From positions 806,001-870,000 of the forward strand of contig OZ240213.1 of the NCBI GenBank assembly GCA_965197555.1: a stretch of 64,000 nt of DNA. The letters are read 5' to 3'. Shown piece after piece: positions 43,349 through 53,593 of the stretch. A model generated the notes under the pieces. The model was not told the origin of the DNA and made no database searches. It saw only the letters and a list, made by a program, of their open reading frames with translations. Position numbers and translations under genes: made by a program. How positions within the stretch are numbered: position 1 is the first letter of the stretch; the number at the start of each line of letters is the position of its first letter. This DNA comes from G965197555 sp965197555. GTDB lineage: Bacteria; Chloroflexota; Dehalococcoidia; Lucifugimonadales; UBA3495.

Positions 43349-45870
43349 GCGTTATAAACGCAGCAGAGGCCTCGCCAACCATCGGCCGACTAAACGCTCA
43401 GGATACGGCGGAATGGTTGATGTCTGCTGTCCAATCATTTCGACCGCGTGACGGGTGGCTGTCGCTGGGGTTGTTGTCGCTAAATTTGATGGTGGTAGTC
43501 TGGTCGGTGGAAAGGGCCGACTGGGTCCCGACTCCGAGTTTGATACTGGTCCTCTTGTTGGCAGTGCTCACGGCGGTTTTGCTATCCAGCGTGCCCTTAC
43601 GGGGATTCTTGGTCTTACCCATCGGCTTGGCCATCGGTGTCCTCGTCGTCGTCTGGCAACTCGGTAACTATCAACATCCTAATATGTCCCTACAAGGCGC
43701 CGAGGAGTTGTGGGACCGCTTGGGCCTATGGCTCCAAGCAGTTAAGACCAGCAGCATTAGCATAGACCCAGTGCCTTTTGCCTTCGGACTTACGGTGGCC
43801 GCCTGGCTTTCGGGGTATCTAGCTGGTTGGTTCTTCTGTCGGCATCGAAACTTCTGGGCGGTCTTTGTTTTGGGAGGCATTGGACTATTCTCGAATCTGA
43901 CTTATTTGCCTCCCAACACCACTCTGACCCTGGGGTTGTATTTGTTCAGCGGCCTGCTGGTGGTGGCTAGAGTGCAATCAGTGCGGCGCCGGTTGGAATG
44001 GCGTTCCCGAAACGTCACGCCCGAAGAACATCTGGTGACGCGCTCTATAACCGAGAGCATTCTGCCAAGCGCCATTATTGTGTTGGCGGCCCTATTCGTT
44101 TTGCCCCATGGGCACAAAATTGGGGGGACCAGCCAGGTTTACGACTTTCTGCGTTCCCCAATGGCGGCTTGGGAGAACGATTTCAATCGCCTCTTCGCCG
44201 GATTGCCTGCACGGCGCCCCATTGGATACCGGATTTGGGGCGACTCAATGGCTTTCCAAGGCACTATCAACCCGGGCTCCACGGAGGCTCTTCGGGTCAT
44301 CTCCCCAATACCCATGTACTGGAAGGCGCGTACCTACGGTACCTACACAGCCAAGGGATGGGTCACTGAGAACACTACCTACAAGCCCATTAGTTGGTCA
44401 CCCTCCTATGCGACACCTCAGCCACCACAACATGACCAACTGGAAGTTACCTACGATGTGATGCCCAAGTACGCCAGCAGAGGCTTGTTTGCTGGGGGTT
44501 TCGTCTCCGCCGTGGGTCGCGATGTGCGCATAGAAACCTACGACTCTCCTACTTATGTGCTGGACTTCACCAATCCACAAGCAACGCAGGTGCTTCCTCC
44601 CAGGTTGGCCGAGGCTTGGGGGAACCTTTCGCAGGTGATTCAGGAAGATGCTGGTAGCGTCGAGTATTCCAGCTTGTCGGAAAGCTTGCCGCCGGAGTTT
44701 CGCTTGTTGGACGTCGAGAGGAGACAGGGAGATGTGGAGTATGTGACCTTGGGCGAACTGCTCCCCACTAAGCCTGATATTCTGTCGATTGCGAGCTCCG
44801 ATGGTAGGGTTTTGCCCGATGACAGTTACGGAATCACATCCACGGTGTCGCTCGCCACTGTTAAACAGCTAAGAGAAGCAGGCACCGACTACCCAACCTG
44901 GGTGCTGGTCAAGTACACCCAGTTGCCCGAAGACTTGCCTAGAAGGGTGAGGGACCTGGGCGCTTTACTAGCAACCAGGGCAGATACCCCCTATGACCGA
45001 GCCAAAGCGATAGAAGAGCACTTGGCGGATTTCTCATATTCCTTCGAGATCGACCCCCCTCCCTACGATGCCGACGGGGTGGACTATTTCCTGTTCGATT
45101 CCCAGGCTGGATACAGCGAATACTTCGCGTCGTCGATGGCTGTCCTGCTTCGAACGATGGGCATCCCGGCGCGGATCGCCACGGGGTATACCCCCGGTGA
45201 TAAAGTCCAGGGTCAAGACCTTTATATTGTTATCGACAGTGATAGTCACGCTTGGGTCGAGGTCTATTTTCCCGACCACGGATGGATCGCTTTCGAGCCC
45301 ACTCCAGGCGACAGCTTACCTCAATTTTCTGTTCCAGATGCGGCGTTTAACGCTTCTCTCACGGCCGGGGAAGACCTTGCCGCTTCACCTGGGCCAACTT
45401 GTATCGACATAATCGACATACTGGATGATTGCGCCGAGGTGTTGGGCAGCGAGTTACCCCAGGCGCAGGGGGCGTCCCAAGGGATCTTGGGGAGCGGCCC
45501 AAGGACATGGGTGTGGATGCTGGTGGCTCTTGGCATCCTGTTGTTGTCTCTGGGTCCTATCTGGTTTGGTTGGCGTCGGTTGATGTCTCCTTCGGAAGAC
45601 CCTAAAGCTGTTTTCGGCCGGTTGTCCATGCTGGCCGGCTTGGCCACGCTGGCTCCTGTGGCCCACCAGACCCCGTTTCAATACCGGGATAGACTGACAG
45701 TAGCACTGCCGGCCCAAAGCAAGGAGCTATCAACCATCTTTGAATCCTACGTCCGCAACCTTTATGGTCGAAAGGATTTAACCAGAATTGAACGAGGGGA
45801 GTTGGTGGAAGCCTGGATGCGTCTACGGATTCCCCTGTTCTGGAGAATTTTGCGGAGGAGCAATCGATGA
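43345..45870 (+). CDS. TgpA-like transglutaminase-family membrane protein
   Basis: 841 residues from the ATG at 43345 (ATGA overlap with DUF58). An N-terminal block of about six membrane segments precedes an external domain with a transglutaminase core near 580-670: SEYFASSMAVLLRTMGIPARIATGY, then DSHAWVEVYFPDHGW and AFEPTPG. The catalytic Cys position reads Ser here (GYSEYF instead of GYCEYF); His and the acidic residue are kept. A final membrane segment and a short cytoplasmic DUF4129-like tail close the protein. It may be inactive as a hydrolase, use Ser, or act as a binding protein. Confidence 0.9.
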   Translation: MSVINAAEASPTIGRLNAQDTAEWLMSAVQSFRPRDGWLSLGLLSLNLMVVVWSVERADWVPTPSLILVLLLAVLTAVLLSSVPLRGFLVLPIGLAIGVLVVVWQLGNYQHPNMSLQGAEELWDRLGLWLQAVKTSSISIDPVPFAFGLTVAAWLSGYLAGWFFCRHRNFWAVFVLGGIGLFSNLTYLPPNTTLTLGLYLFSGLLVVARVQSVRRRLEWRSRNVTPEEHLVTRSITESILPSAIIVLAALFVLPHGHKIGGTSQVYDFLRSPMAAWENDFNRLFAGLPARRPIGYRIWGDSMAFQGTINPGSTEALRVISPIPMYWKARTYGTYTAKGWVTENTTYKPISWSPSYATPQPPQHDQLEVTYDVMPKYASRGLFAGGFVSAVGRDVRIETYDSPTYVLDFTNPQATQVLPPRLAEAWGNLSQVIQEDAGSVEYSSLSESLPPEFRLLDVERRQGDVEYVTLGELLPTKPDILSIASSDGRVLPDDSYGITSTVSLATVKQLREAGTDYPTWVLVKYTQLPEDLPRRVRDLGALLATRADTPYDRAKAIEEHLADFSYSFEIDPPPYDADGVDYFLFDSQAGYSEYFASSMAVLLRTMGIPARIATGYTPGDKVQGQDLYIVIDSDSHAWVEVYFPDHGWIAFEPTPGDSLPQFSVPDAAFNASLTAGEDLAASPGPTCIDIIDILDDCAEVLGSELPQAQGASQGILGSGPRTWVWMLVALGILLLSLGPIWFGWRRLMSPSEDPKAVFGRLSMLAGLATLAPVAHQTPFQYRDRLTVALPAQSKELSTIFESYVRNLYGRKDLTRIERGELVEAWMRLRIPLFWRILRRSNR

Positions 45871-46385
45871 CAGAGTACAAATACCATCTGTTCCAGCTAC
45901 GGGTAGGTTGGGTGAGCGTGCTCGGTGGACCGGAAGGGCTGCGGCGATTGAGCTTGAAGCCCACCCCTCAGGAGGCTCTGGACGGTCTGGGGAAGGACTT
46001 GGAGGCTGCCGAACATGACCCTCAAGCCTTTGCCCAGGTACAGGACTGCTTGCTCCGGTACTCCCAAGGTGACCCGAACGCCTTGGATGAGATTGAGTTG
46101 GACCTAGACGGGGCTCCGCCCTTCTTTAGCGCCGCGTGGCAGGTCTGCCGGAGCATACCCGCCGGGGAGACCAGAAGCTATGCCTGGCTGGCGGAAGCCG
46201 TCGGTAACCCATTGGCTGTACGGGCGGCGGGGCAGGCCATGGCGAGGAACCGTTTCGCTCTGGTGATACCGTGCCACCGGGTGATAGCCAGCGACGGTGA
46301 CCTGCGGGGCTACGGTGCCGGAGGACTGAAAGTGAAGGCTGATCTTCTGGCGTTCGAAAAGGGCAGCATTGCCGGTAGAGCATGA
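45867..46385 (+). CDS. ogt: Methylated-DNA--protein-cysteine methyltransferase
   Basis: 172 residues from the ATG at 45867, overlapping the preceding stop as ATGA. The acceptor motif IPCHRVI, the preceding FALVIPC and the helix-turn-helix region RSYAWLAEAVGNPLAVRAAGQAMARN are typical of Ogt/AGT. It repairs O6-alkylguanine by moving the alkyl group to its own Cys. The N-terminal domain is short and divergent. Its coupling to the transglutaminase gene is probably chance. Confidence 0.93.
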   Translation: MTEYKYHLFQLRVGWVSVLGGPEGLRRLSLKPTPQEALDGLGKDLEAAEHDPQAFAQVQDCLLRYSQGDPNALDEIELDLDGAPPFFSAAWQVCRSIPAGETRSYAWLAEAVGNPLAVRAAGQAMARNRFALVIPCHRVIASDGDLRGYGAGGLKVKADLLAFEKGSIAGRA

Positions 46386-46415
46386 CATCATCGATAAATA
46401 TGGAGGAGGCCTAGC

Positions 46416-47306
46416 TTGGTTAGCTCGGAATCGGTCGCCAAATACCCCGAGGATTCCTGGATGGAAGTGGGTGAGCTGAAGATCCGTTACCTGGACTGGG
46501 GAGGAAGCGGCCAGCCCGTCTTAGCTCTCCACGGGTTGGCTTCCAGCGCCCACTGGTACGACGTGATAGCACCCCTGCTCCGGGACCGATTCCGGATTAT
46601 CGCTCCGGACCAAAGGGGACATGGCAAGACCACCCAAGCAAGCAGCGGATACGACTGGAGGACCCTGGGGTCTGACATGGTCGGATTAATGGACAATCTG
46701 AACATCGGCCAAGCGGCGGTCATAGGGCATTCCTGGGGAGGTCATGTGGCAATTGGACTTGCAGCCGAGTTCCCAGCGCGGGTGAGCAAACTGGTAATGA
46801 TAGAGGGCGGGTATCTCGACGCCCGGATCAGCCCAGACGCAACTTGGGAGGGATTTTCCCACCGAGTGCGCCCCAGGGACGTTTCCGGTAAAAGGGATGA
46901 ATTCTTGGACCGGCTGCGGACTCAGTTGGCCGATTGCTGGAGCGATGACCTAGAACGCATAGTGCAGACCATGGTCTACGAAGATCGTGAGGGACAGATC
47001 CGAGACATACTAGACCCCCAGAATCACGCACAGGTGATAAGACAGATGTGGGACTATCCCCCATCCAGAGTCCTGCCAAGGGTGCCTCACTCCACTCTAT
47101 TGGTCCCGGCCGGCCCTAGTCCGGAGCGTGCAGGGTCAGAGTTTGCTCTATTAAAGGAACAGATGGTGGCGTCTGCTGCCGAGGCCTTAAGTGAGTGCAC
47201 GGTGCATTGGATCCCCAACACAATCCACGATATCGGCTACCACAAACCTGCTGAACTAGCGCGGGTGATCGGGGATTTCTTGAGCGGGGCGCCTTCTACC
47301 CAGTAA
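46416..47306 (+). CDS. Alpha/beta hydrolase
   Basis: 296 residues from a TTG at 46416 with GGAGGAGG 8 bases upstream. Oxyanion loop LALHGLASSAHWYD, nucleophile elbow GHSWGGHV, APDQRGHGKT, and a C-terminal His in NTIHDIGYHKP. The layout resembles haloalkane dehalogenase/epoxide-hydrolase or meta-cleavage hydrolases, but the nucleophile is Ser. Its end overlaps the end of the convergent methyltransferase gene by 11 bases. Confidence 0.9.
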   Translation: MVSSESVAKYPEDSWMEVGELKIRYLDWGGSGQPVLALHGLASSAHWYDVIAPLLRDRFRIIAPDQRGHGKTTQASSGYDWRTLGSDMVGLMDNLNIGQAAVIGHSWGGHVAIGLAAEFPARVSKLVMIEGGYLDARISPDATWEGFSHRVRPRDVSGKRDEFLDRLRTQLADCWSDDLERIVQTMVYEDREGQIRDILDPQNHAQVIRQMWDYPPSRVLPRVPHSTLLVPAGPSPERAGSEFALLKEQMVASAAEALSECTVHWIPNTIHDIGYHKPAELARVIGDFLSGAPSTQ

Positions 47307-47924
47307 CCTGATAGACCCATACCTGGTGGTATACGTCCGGCTCGCCTTTGGGCAGGACTTGAAACGGGTCGCCCCTCTCCACCAGCCGCCACTTGTCGGC
47401 TTCCTCCAGTCCTCGCTGCGTGTTCTGGAAGTCGTCCCTGCTATGCACGTCGGGCCTCAAGCTGAAAACTATGTATCCCCCTGGCTTGGTGATGCGGACT
47501 AACTCATCCAGCGAACTCGCTGGCGCGTGCCCCACTGTCAGTACACCAACGCTGATAATGGCATCAAAGGCGGCATCAGGGTAGTCTAAAGGCTCCCCCA
47601 TTACCATCTGGTGGAATTGTTGGTAAACGTTTTTCTTGCGGGATTCCTCCAACATTCCTGTGGATAGGTCCATTGCCACTAGGTTAGAGTAGCCCCGCTT
47701 TGCCAACTCGACGCCCACCAGACCGGTGCCAGCTCCAGCGTCAAGGACCTTGGCTTCTTTGGGGACGTTCCGGGAGAAGGCCTCGGCGGCTGCCTGGGGA
47801 CCCCGCCAGCCGAACTCATCCTCCAAGTCGGTGTCGTAGTCCTTGGCCCATTGGTCGTAACGCTCCGCTAGCTCAGCGTTGTCTCGGGAAGAGTACACCC
47901 ATTGGACCCTATTCTCTTCGGCCA
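47296..47924 (-). CDS. Class I SAM-dependent methyltransferase
   Basis: 209 residues from the ATG at 47924 with AGGTGA 6 bases upstream. SAM motif I is KVLDAGAGTGLVG, the acidic loop is VAMDLSTGML, and motif III is ITKPGGYIVFSLR. The substrate is unknown; the family resembles Williams-Beuren-type and small-molecule methyltransferases. Confidence 0.92.
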
Positions 47925-47982
47925 TTAAGGTCACCTGCCTCGGGGTTGAAGGGTTAACGTTGCTGCCCCTTGCCGCTGGTAG

Positions 47983-48801
47983 TCACTTTTTACAGAGATA
48001 AAAGCCCCAGCCCAACTCACCGTTCTCCACCGCCTGCACCATTTGCTGATAGGCGAAAGACAAGGCCTGGAACTTCTCTTCATGCCCGTCCGGATGTTCT
48101 AGAGCCAATTTGCTGAGGCATTGGTAACTAGTCTTGAGGTGGTCCGAAAGATCGATGGCCTCTATCACATCAAACCCCACACTTGTGAGGGCTTGTTGGT
48201 AGGAGGGGAAGTTGAACTCCGTATCGAAAAGCAACCGATCGTAGACGTAGGTCCGGGCGGTCTGGCTGACGTTCTCCTTGGGCTTCAATAGGTCGTCGAA
48301 GACCAGGATACCACCATCGGCCAGGACCCGATAAGCTTCCTTCAGAGCCAACACTTTGTCGTGGATGTGATAAATCGTAGCCTGGCTCCACACATGGCTG
48401 AAAGAACCATTTGGGAAGGGCAAGTCGGTGGCCGATGCTTTTTCGAAACCCAACCGCGCCTGAACATCCTCGGGCTGGGAGCGTAAATCCTCTTTGGCGT
48501 TGTCGATCCGAACGCCGCTTAGATCTACACCCACCACCCGACAGTTATGATGGTGGCATAACCATGTGGCTGTGTTGCCGTTCCCACATCCAAGATCCAG
48601 CACGTTGGAATCGCTGCCGATCCTGGCCTTCCCGGCCATGATGTCATTTAGATTCGAACAGGCCTTGAGGAAGTCGGGCCCGGTGGTTTCGTCGAAAATA
48701 CCCCAGTGGAGGCTACCCTCCCGGTCCCAGAAAGACCGGTAGATTGCATCCTCTGCGTCGTAGAAGGTTTCGGTGTCCTGCTCAGTGAACTTGCTCTGCA
48801 T
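47983..48801 (-). CDS. SAM-dependent methyltransferase, UbiE/sarcosine-methyltransferase-like
   Basis: 272 residues. SAM motif I is NVLDLGCGNGNTA, followed by VVGVDLSGVRI, ASATDLPFPNGSF and VLADGGILVFDD. The N-terminal YDAEDAIYRSFWDREGSLHWGIFDE resembles the small-molecule N- or O-methyltransferases. Its start lies 20 bases inside the end of panD, so the two are cotranscribed. Confidence 0.92.
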   Translation of the reverse strand: MQSKFTEQDTETFYDAEDAIYRSFWDREGSLHWGIFDETTGPDFLKACSNLNDIMAGKARIGSDSNVLDLGCGNGNTATWLCHHHNCRVVGVDLSGVRIDNAKEDLRSQPEDVQARLGFEKASATDLPFPNGSFSHVWSQATIYHIHDKVLALKEAYRVLADGGILVFDDLLKPKENVSQTARTYVYDRLLFDTEFNFPSYQQALTSVGFDVIEAIDLSDHLKTSYQCLSKLALEHPDGHEEKFQALSFAYQQMVQAVENGELGWGFYLCKK

Positions 48802-49153
48802 GTTTGATTCCCTCCAGGTATTCCACGAAGCTATTGTCCTGGTCGACCAATATCATCTTTGGCTCGATCGGATCCTCGCTAACCTCAAAGGAGAGAATTA
48901 TCAAACAATCGCCCTTTTGGCAAAGTTTGGCACCGGCGCCTTGCACCGATACGGTGCCAGAGGCATATTCACCAGGTAGAACATAGGTCTCCCACCGGTT
49001 GCCATTGGTAACGTCGCAAATCAGAACCTTTTCGTACTCCCATAGGTCAACTTTATCCATTAGCGCCTGGTCTATGATGACGCTTCCGATGTAATCGGGG
49101 TTGCTATCCGTAACCCAGGCTCGATGGATTTTTGATCTAAGTACTTCTCTCAA
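48782..49153 (-). CDS. panD: Aspartate 1-decarboxylase precursor
   Basis: 123 residues from a TTG at 49153 preceded by AAGAGG at 6 bases. This start gives the standard PanD N-terminus MREVLRSKIHRAWVTD and a self-processing Gly-Ser at YIGS near residue 23-24, the position expected for pyruvoyl formation. Upstream in-frame ATGs would add a non-PanD tail. It makes beta-alanine for pantothenate and CoA. No other pan gene is nearby. Confidence 0.88.
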   Translation of the reverse strand: MREVLRSKIHRAWVTDSNPDYIGSVIIDQALMDKVDLWEYEKVLICDVTNGNRWETYVLPGEYASGTVSVQGAGAKLCQKGDCLIILSFEVSEDPIEPKMILVDQDNSFVEYLEGIKHAEQVH

Positions 49154-49976
49154 AATATACCTCTTATCATTAATTTTGCTCGGCATGTTAGCGCGGTTTG
49201 CAGATCGTTCGCTTCGCCAAAGCCAGTTCAAGTCCCATGTGACCATACGGGCAGCTACGTGAATCTTTCCTGACGATGGGCGTGCCACAACCTTAGGGGC
49301 AGAAGAGGGCTTGGCCGAGGAGAGGACGAGAACTCTTACAGAGGAGGGAATAGCGCGGGACACCGGGACACTTTGGGTTGGGGAGTCAAGGCTCGCAGGG
49401 GATCACGGGTTTGCGCCGGGACCGACGATTTGCCGCAACATTAGTTGGTGGGTGCCACCGACCTCCTATTTCACACAACAACATCTATATGTTATCGTCA
49501 AGCCAGTTTGACCGAAAGGGCCCACACCCACATCCCCACTTCTGGTATCCCAAAGTGCTTTAACAGCACCTTGACTACGCGGGGCAGTTTACCAGCGTGC
49601 GATGCCTTAGTCAACCAAAATCAGCTAAGCCCTTGACGCTTATGGCCAACCAAGGCATGGTTGGGTGAGCACTCTCGGAAAATAGTATGGCTCATGATAT
49701 CAATACCTTCACCTAAGATACTAATGTTTACGGTATAGATTAAAATGGCAGTTCTGGTGCCTGAAGGTGCCCTACCCATGCTGTGCAAGGAGGTTTTGGG
49801 TGCCTGAACCCCAGGGGTGGCAGACCCCGGAATGGTGATGCAGAGGATGTAGTGGTTAAGGCTCAGGGTTGATGTAGAGATAGAGTTTACCCTTGCGCTG
49901 GCGACTCTTTTTAGAGGCAATACCGGCGGGGGAGCCTTTGAAGATGGTGAAAGCAGTGGGGGTGATGGCTATTTAT
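49154..49976. other. Long intergenic region with a possible zinc-ribbon relic
   Basis: 823 bases without a convincing gene. On the minus strand near 49200-49310 a frame reads FCP, TAA, then GCGTPIV and CPYGH, like a broken zinc-ribbon protein. This may be chance. No RNA recognised. Confidence 0.4.
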
Positions 49977-52900
49977 TTAAGGAGGGGACCCGTTCCATTT
50001 GGGCCTGGCTTCGGTATCGACCGCCACTGATTGAGAGCCCAACAAGGTCTCAAGGCGTTCGGTCAGGCTCTCGCAGCACTGGGTCGTGACCACCGGCAGC
50101 TCCATCTTGACGTTGCGTCCTCCGGTGGAGATTTTCAAGTTGACGCGGTCTTTGCCGGGGTACTCCAGTAACACCCCAATTACTTCCCTGAGAACAAGAG
50201 CGTCTCCAGCAGGGTCTTCGGACTCGGTAACGCACAATGTTATGGTGCGCTGGTGCTTACCGTTGGACGATACTGCATTGGGTTTGCCCCCGGCACCCTG
50301 GACGTTTGGGGTAGCTCTATTCTCCGGGACCTCGTCGCTCTGACTGTCGCCATTTGTGGTTACAGGGTCGTACTCCACTACCTGCTCACAGACCAAAGAG
50401 AATTGATCGCCTCGGTGTCTGAGCTTGCCGGTGAGCCGCAACACCTTGCCGGCTTGCCAGATGGGTGTCCCAATACGCTCAAGCACATCTGGCCAGACGA
50501 CGACTTCAATTGGTCCCCCCAGGAGGTCCAGGCTCACGATTAGGAACTGTTTTTGGTCGCGGGTGTACCGCTGAGAAACGGTGGAGACGTGCCCCAATAG
50601 CGAGAGGGTCTGGCCTTGCATCTCATCGTCAAGTTGGTCCAGGGAGGAGATTGCGCCGTCGGAGTTAACGGTAGCCAGGGCAAATAGCGGGTTGTATGAC
50701 AGTGGCAGGCCCAATAGCTCCTGCTCCCATGCCGCTTTCTGTTCCTTGGACACATCGGGGCCGCTGAGGACGAATCCGGGCTCCAAGCCCGAATTGTCCC
50801 CGGAGTGAGTTACCTCAAACATAGTGGTTTGTCCGGAGTCTCGGCTCCGTGCTCGGAGCTGTGCCGTAGCTATGATTTGATCAAGAATACCCAGAATTGG
50901 TCCTCTGGGACCGAAATGGTCGAAGGCTCCGGCCCGCACCAGGCTCTCGAGAGTCCTCCTATTGAGACCTCTGGCGTCGGCCCGACCACAGAAGTCTTCT
51001 ATAGACGCGTAAGCGCCGTTCTTTATCCGCTCCGCCACCAGGGGCCTGACTGCGGCCGCGCCCACAGTCTTGACCGCTGCCAGCCCGATCCGAATGACAG
51101 GTTTGGCAGCATCTTCGGCATCGATGGTGAAGAATTCTTCGGACCTGTTCAGGTCCGGAAGCAACACAGGAATTCCCAGGCGGAAGCATTCGTTGATGGA
51201 ACTCACGATTTTGTCAGGATGGTCCATGCGGGAGTTCAACACTGAAGTCATGTATTCCACCGGGTAATGTGCCTTGAAATAAGCCGTCCAGTAAGAGATA
51301 AGAGCGTAGCTGACGCTGTGGGCTTTGTTGAAGGCGTAACCAGCAAAAGGTTCGATCAGATTGAATATGTCCACCGCCAAGCCCTCATCAAACCCCTTCT
51401 CCTGAGCCCCAGAGACGAAGCGGTCGCGTTCCTGGGCCATTAGAGAAGCGATCTTTTTGCCCATCGCCTTCCTGACTATATCGGCGCTGCCCAGGGAATA
51501 GCCAGCAAACTGTTGCAGAACGAGCAATACCTGGTCCTGGTATACGATAACGCCGTAAGTCTCGTCCAAAAGCTCTTTCAGGCTAGGATGAGGATAGGTG
51601 ATGGGAGCCCTGCCGTGCTTAGAGTTGATGAAGTTGTCTATGTTCTCCATGGGTCCGGGGCGGTAGAGAGCGATCATCGCTGCGATGTCACCCAGATTTG
51701 ACGGCTTCAGCTCCTTTATGTAGCGTTGCATGCCGGCGCTTTCCAGTTGGAACAGGTCGTTGGTGTTGCCGGACGACAACAGTTCGAAGGTGGGCCGATC
51801 GTCCAACGGCAACGTGTTCAGGTCGATTTCGACGTCTCTGCTCTCCTTGAGCAGCTTGACGGCCCGGTCCAAGATAGTCAGGTTGGTCAGCCCGAGGAAG
51901 TCCATCTTGAGCAAGCCGAGTTGGGCCACGGGGTCCATCGCAAACTGGGTCATCAATACCGGACTGTTTTCGTCTCCCCTGGCGGGCCGCTGCAAGGGTA
52001 CGGTCTCGGTCAAGGGATCATCGGCGATTAATACACCGGCGGCGTGGGTACTGACGTGGTGGACGATTCCCTCTAGATCCCTGGCTTGGTCCACCAGTTT
52101 GTGTACGTCTTCGTTGTCCTGGTAGGCATTGCTCAACTCGGGGTTGACCTGCAGCGCGTGGTCCAAGTTACGGGCCTTGAAGGGGACCATTCGGGCAACC
52201 CGGTCGACGTCGCCGTAGGTCATGCCTAGGGCGCGGCCGACGTCCCTTAAGGCGGCCTTGGCCCCCAGAGTGCCAAATGTAATGATCTGGGCTACCCGCT
52301 CGCTGCCATACCTATCTATCACATAATGCAGGACTTCATCCCGGCGGTCGTCTTGGAAGTCCAAGTCGATGTCGGGCATCTCCTTACGTTCCAGGTTAAG
52401 AAATCGTTCGAAGACCAGGCGGTACTCCAAAGGATCGATGTTGGTGATGCCAAGGCAGAAAAGCGCCACGCTGGCCGCGGCGCTACCCCGGACCCCGTAC
52501 AGGATACCGCTACGCTGGGCGAAGCCTATGATGTCCCAAACGACCAGGAAGTAGTTGGCAAATTGGGTGTGTTGGATGACCTCCAACTCATACTTTAAAC
52601 GCCCTGCAGCATGCTCATTAGCATGGCCGTAACGTTGCTGGAACCCTTCCCAGCATCGCTCGGCCAGGTATTCATCCGCGCTATAACCAGCGGGTGTAGG
52701 GAACTTGGGCAGGTGGGTCTCGCCGAATCCCAGCTTCAGATTGCACATCTCGGCGATGAGCTGGGTGTTATTCAGCGCCTCAGGGAAATCAGGAAACAGC
52801 AGAGCCATCTCGGCGGGGGTTTTTACGTAGTATGAATCGTCCTCCATCCGGAGACGCTTCTCGTCATTAACTGTTGTATTGGTCTGGATGCAGATGTAGA

Positions 52901-53567
52901 CGTCTTGTGAGGTGGAGTCGTGCTGTCTAACGTAATGGGCATCGTTGGTGACCACCAGGGGGACATCCAACTGCTTGGCCAGGCCGATTAAACCCTGATT
53001 TATCTCCTTCAGATTAGGCACTTGTTCGTGACGCTGCAATTCCAAGAAGTATGCGCTGGGAAATAGCTCCTTGTACCAGCCTGCGACTTTTGCAGCTTCT
53101 TCGAAATTCCCGCCCGCAATCAGCCGGGGCACCTCTGCTGAAGGACAGCCGGACAATGCAATGAGCCCGCTGTGGTATTCCTCTAATAGACCGGAATCTA
53201 TGCGGGGACGGTAGTGAAAACCCTCGACGTGGGCCCGAGTGACCAGCTCGATCAGGTTTCTGTAGCCAGTGTGATCCTGGGCCAGGAGCACCAAGTGATG
53301 GGGGCTGCGTTCCGTCCCCTGTTTGTCAAAGCGGCTGGCATGGGCGACGTAGACCTCGCAGCCGATGATAGGTTTAATCCCAGCTTCTTGGCACGCCGAG
53401 TAGAAATCAATGACACCATAGAAGGTGCCGTGGTCGGTGATGGCCAGGGAATCCATCCCCAGATTCTTGGTTTGGGTCACCAGGTCGGGGATGCGGCTGA
53501 TGCCGTCCAGCATGCTGTATTCGGTGTGGACGTGCAGGTGTGTGAAGCGTGGCTCAGTACCCAACAT
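49977..53567 (-). CDS. dnaE: DNA polymerase III alpha subunit
   Basis: 1196 residues. An N-terminal PHP domain keeps the metal residues (HLHVHTEYSMLDG, AITDHGTFYG). The polymerase catalytic acids are in EMPDIDLDFQDDRR near residue 400. The beta-binding helix-hairpin-helix region (ARGLNRRTLESLVRAGAFD) and an OB-fold follow near 990-1060. A C-terminal extension of about 130 residues includes a linker rich in Asn/Pro. The length and order match a DnaE1-type replicative polymerase. Confidence 0.97.
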   Translation of the reverse strand: MLGTEPRFTHLHVHTEYSMLDGISRIPDLVTQTKNLGMDSLAITDHGTFYGVIDFYSACQEAGIKPIIGCEVYVAHASRFDKQGTERSPHHLVLLAQDHTGYRNLIELVTRAHVEGFHYRPRIDSGLLEEYHSGLIALSGCPSAEVPRLIAGGNFEEAAKVAGWYKELFPSAYFLELQRHEQVPNLKEINQGLIGLAKQLDVPLVVTNDAHYVRQHDSTSQDVYICIQTNTTVNDEKRLRMEDDSYYVKTPAEMALLFPDFPEALNNTQLIAEMCNLKLGFGETHLPKFPTPAGYSADEYLAERCWEGFQQRYGHANEHAAGRLKYELEVIQHTQFANYFLVVWDIIGFAQRSGILYGVRGSAAASVALFCLGITNIDPLEYRLVFERFLNLERKEMPDIDLDFQDDRRDEVLHYVIDRYGSERVAQIITFGTLGAKAALRDVGRALGMTYGDVDRVARMVPFKARNLDHALQVNPELSNAYQDNEDVHKLVDQARDLEGIVHHVSTHAAGVLIADDPLTETVPLQRPARGDENSPVLMTQFAMDPVAQLGLLKMDFLGLTNLTILDRAVKLLKESRDVEIDLNTLPLDDRPTFELLSSGNTNDLFQLESAGMQRYIKELKPSNLGDIAAMIALYRPGPMENIDNFINSKHGRAPITYPHPSLKELLDETYGVIVYQDQVLLVLQQFAGYSLGSADIVRKAMGKKIASLMAQERDRFVSGAQEKGFDEGLAVDIFNLIEPFAGYAFNKAHSVSYALISYWTAYFKAHYPVEYMTSVLNSRMDHPDKIVSSINECFRLGIPVLLPDLNRSEEFFTIDAEDAAKPVIRIGLAAVKTVGAAAVRPLVAERIKNGAYASIEDFCGRADARGLNRRTLESLVRAGAFDHFGPRGPILGILDQIIATAQLRARSRDSGQTTMFEVTHSGDNSGLEPGFVLSGPDVSKEQKAAWEQELLGLPLSYNPLFALATVNSDGAISSLDQLDDEMQGQTLSLLGHVSTVSQRYTRDQKQFLIVSLDLLGGPIEVVVWPDVLERIGTPIWQAGKVLRLTGKLRHRGDQFSLVCEQVVEYDPVTTNGDSQSDEVPENRATPNVQGAGGKPNAVSSNGKHQRTITLCVTESEDPAGDALVLREVIGVLLEYPGKDRVNLKISTGGRNVKMELPVVTTQCCESLTERLETLLGSQSVAVDTEARPKWNGSPP

Positions 53568-53593
53568 GCAGACTGTGACCTCCGGCGAAGGGT

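Noticed and set aside
49621..49920. 99-codon ORF on the minus strand after dnaE
   Set aside because: No protein-like composition, no ribosome site.
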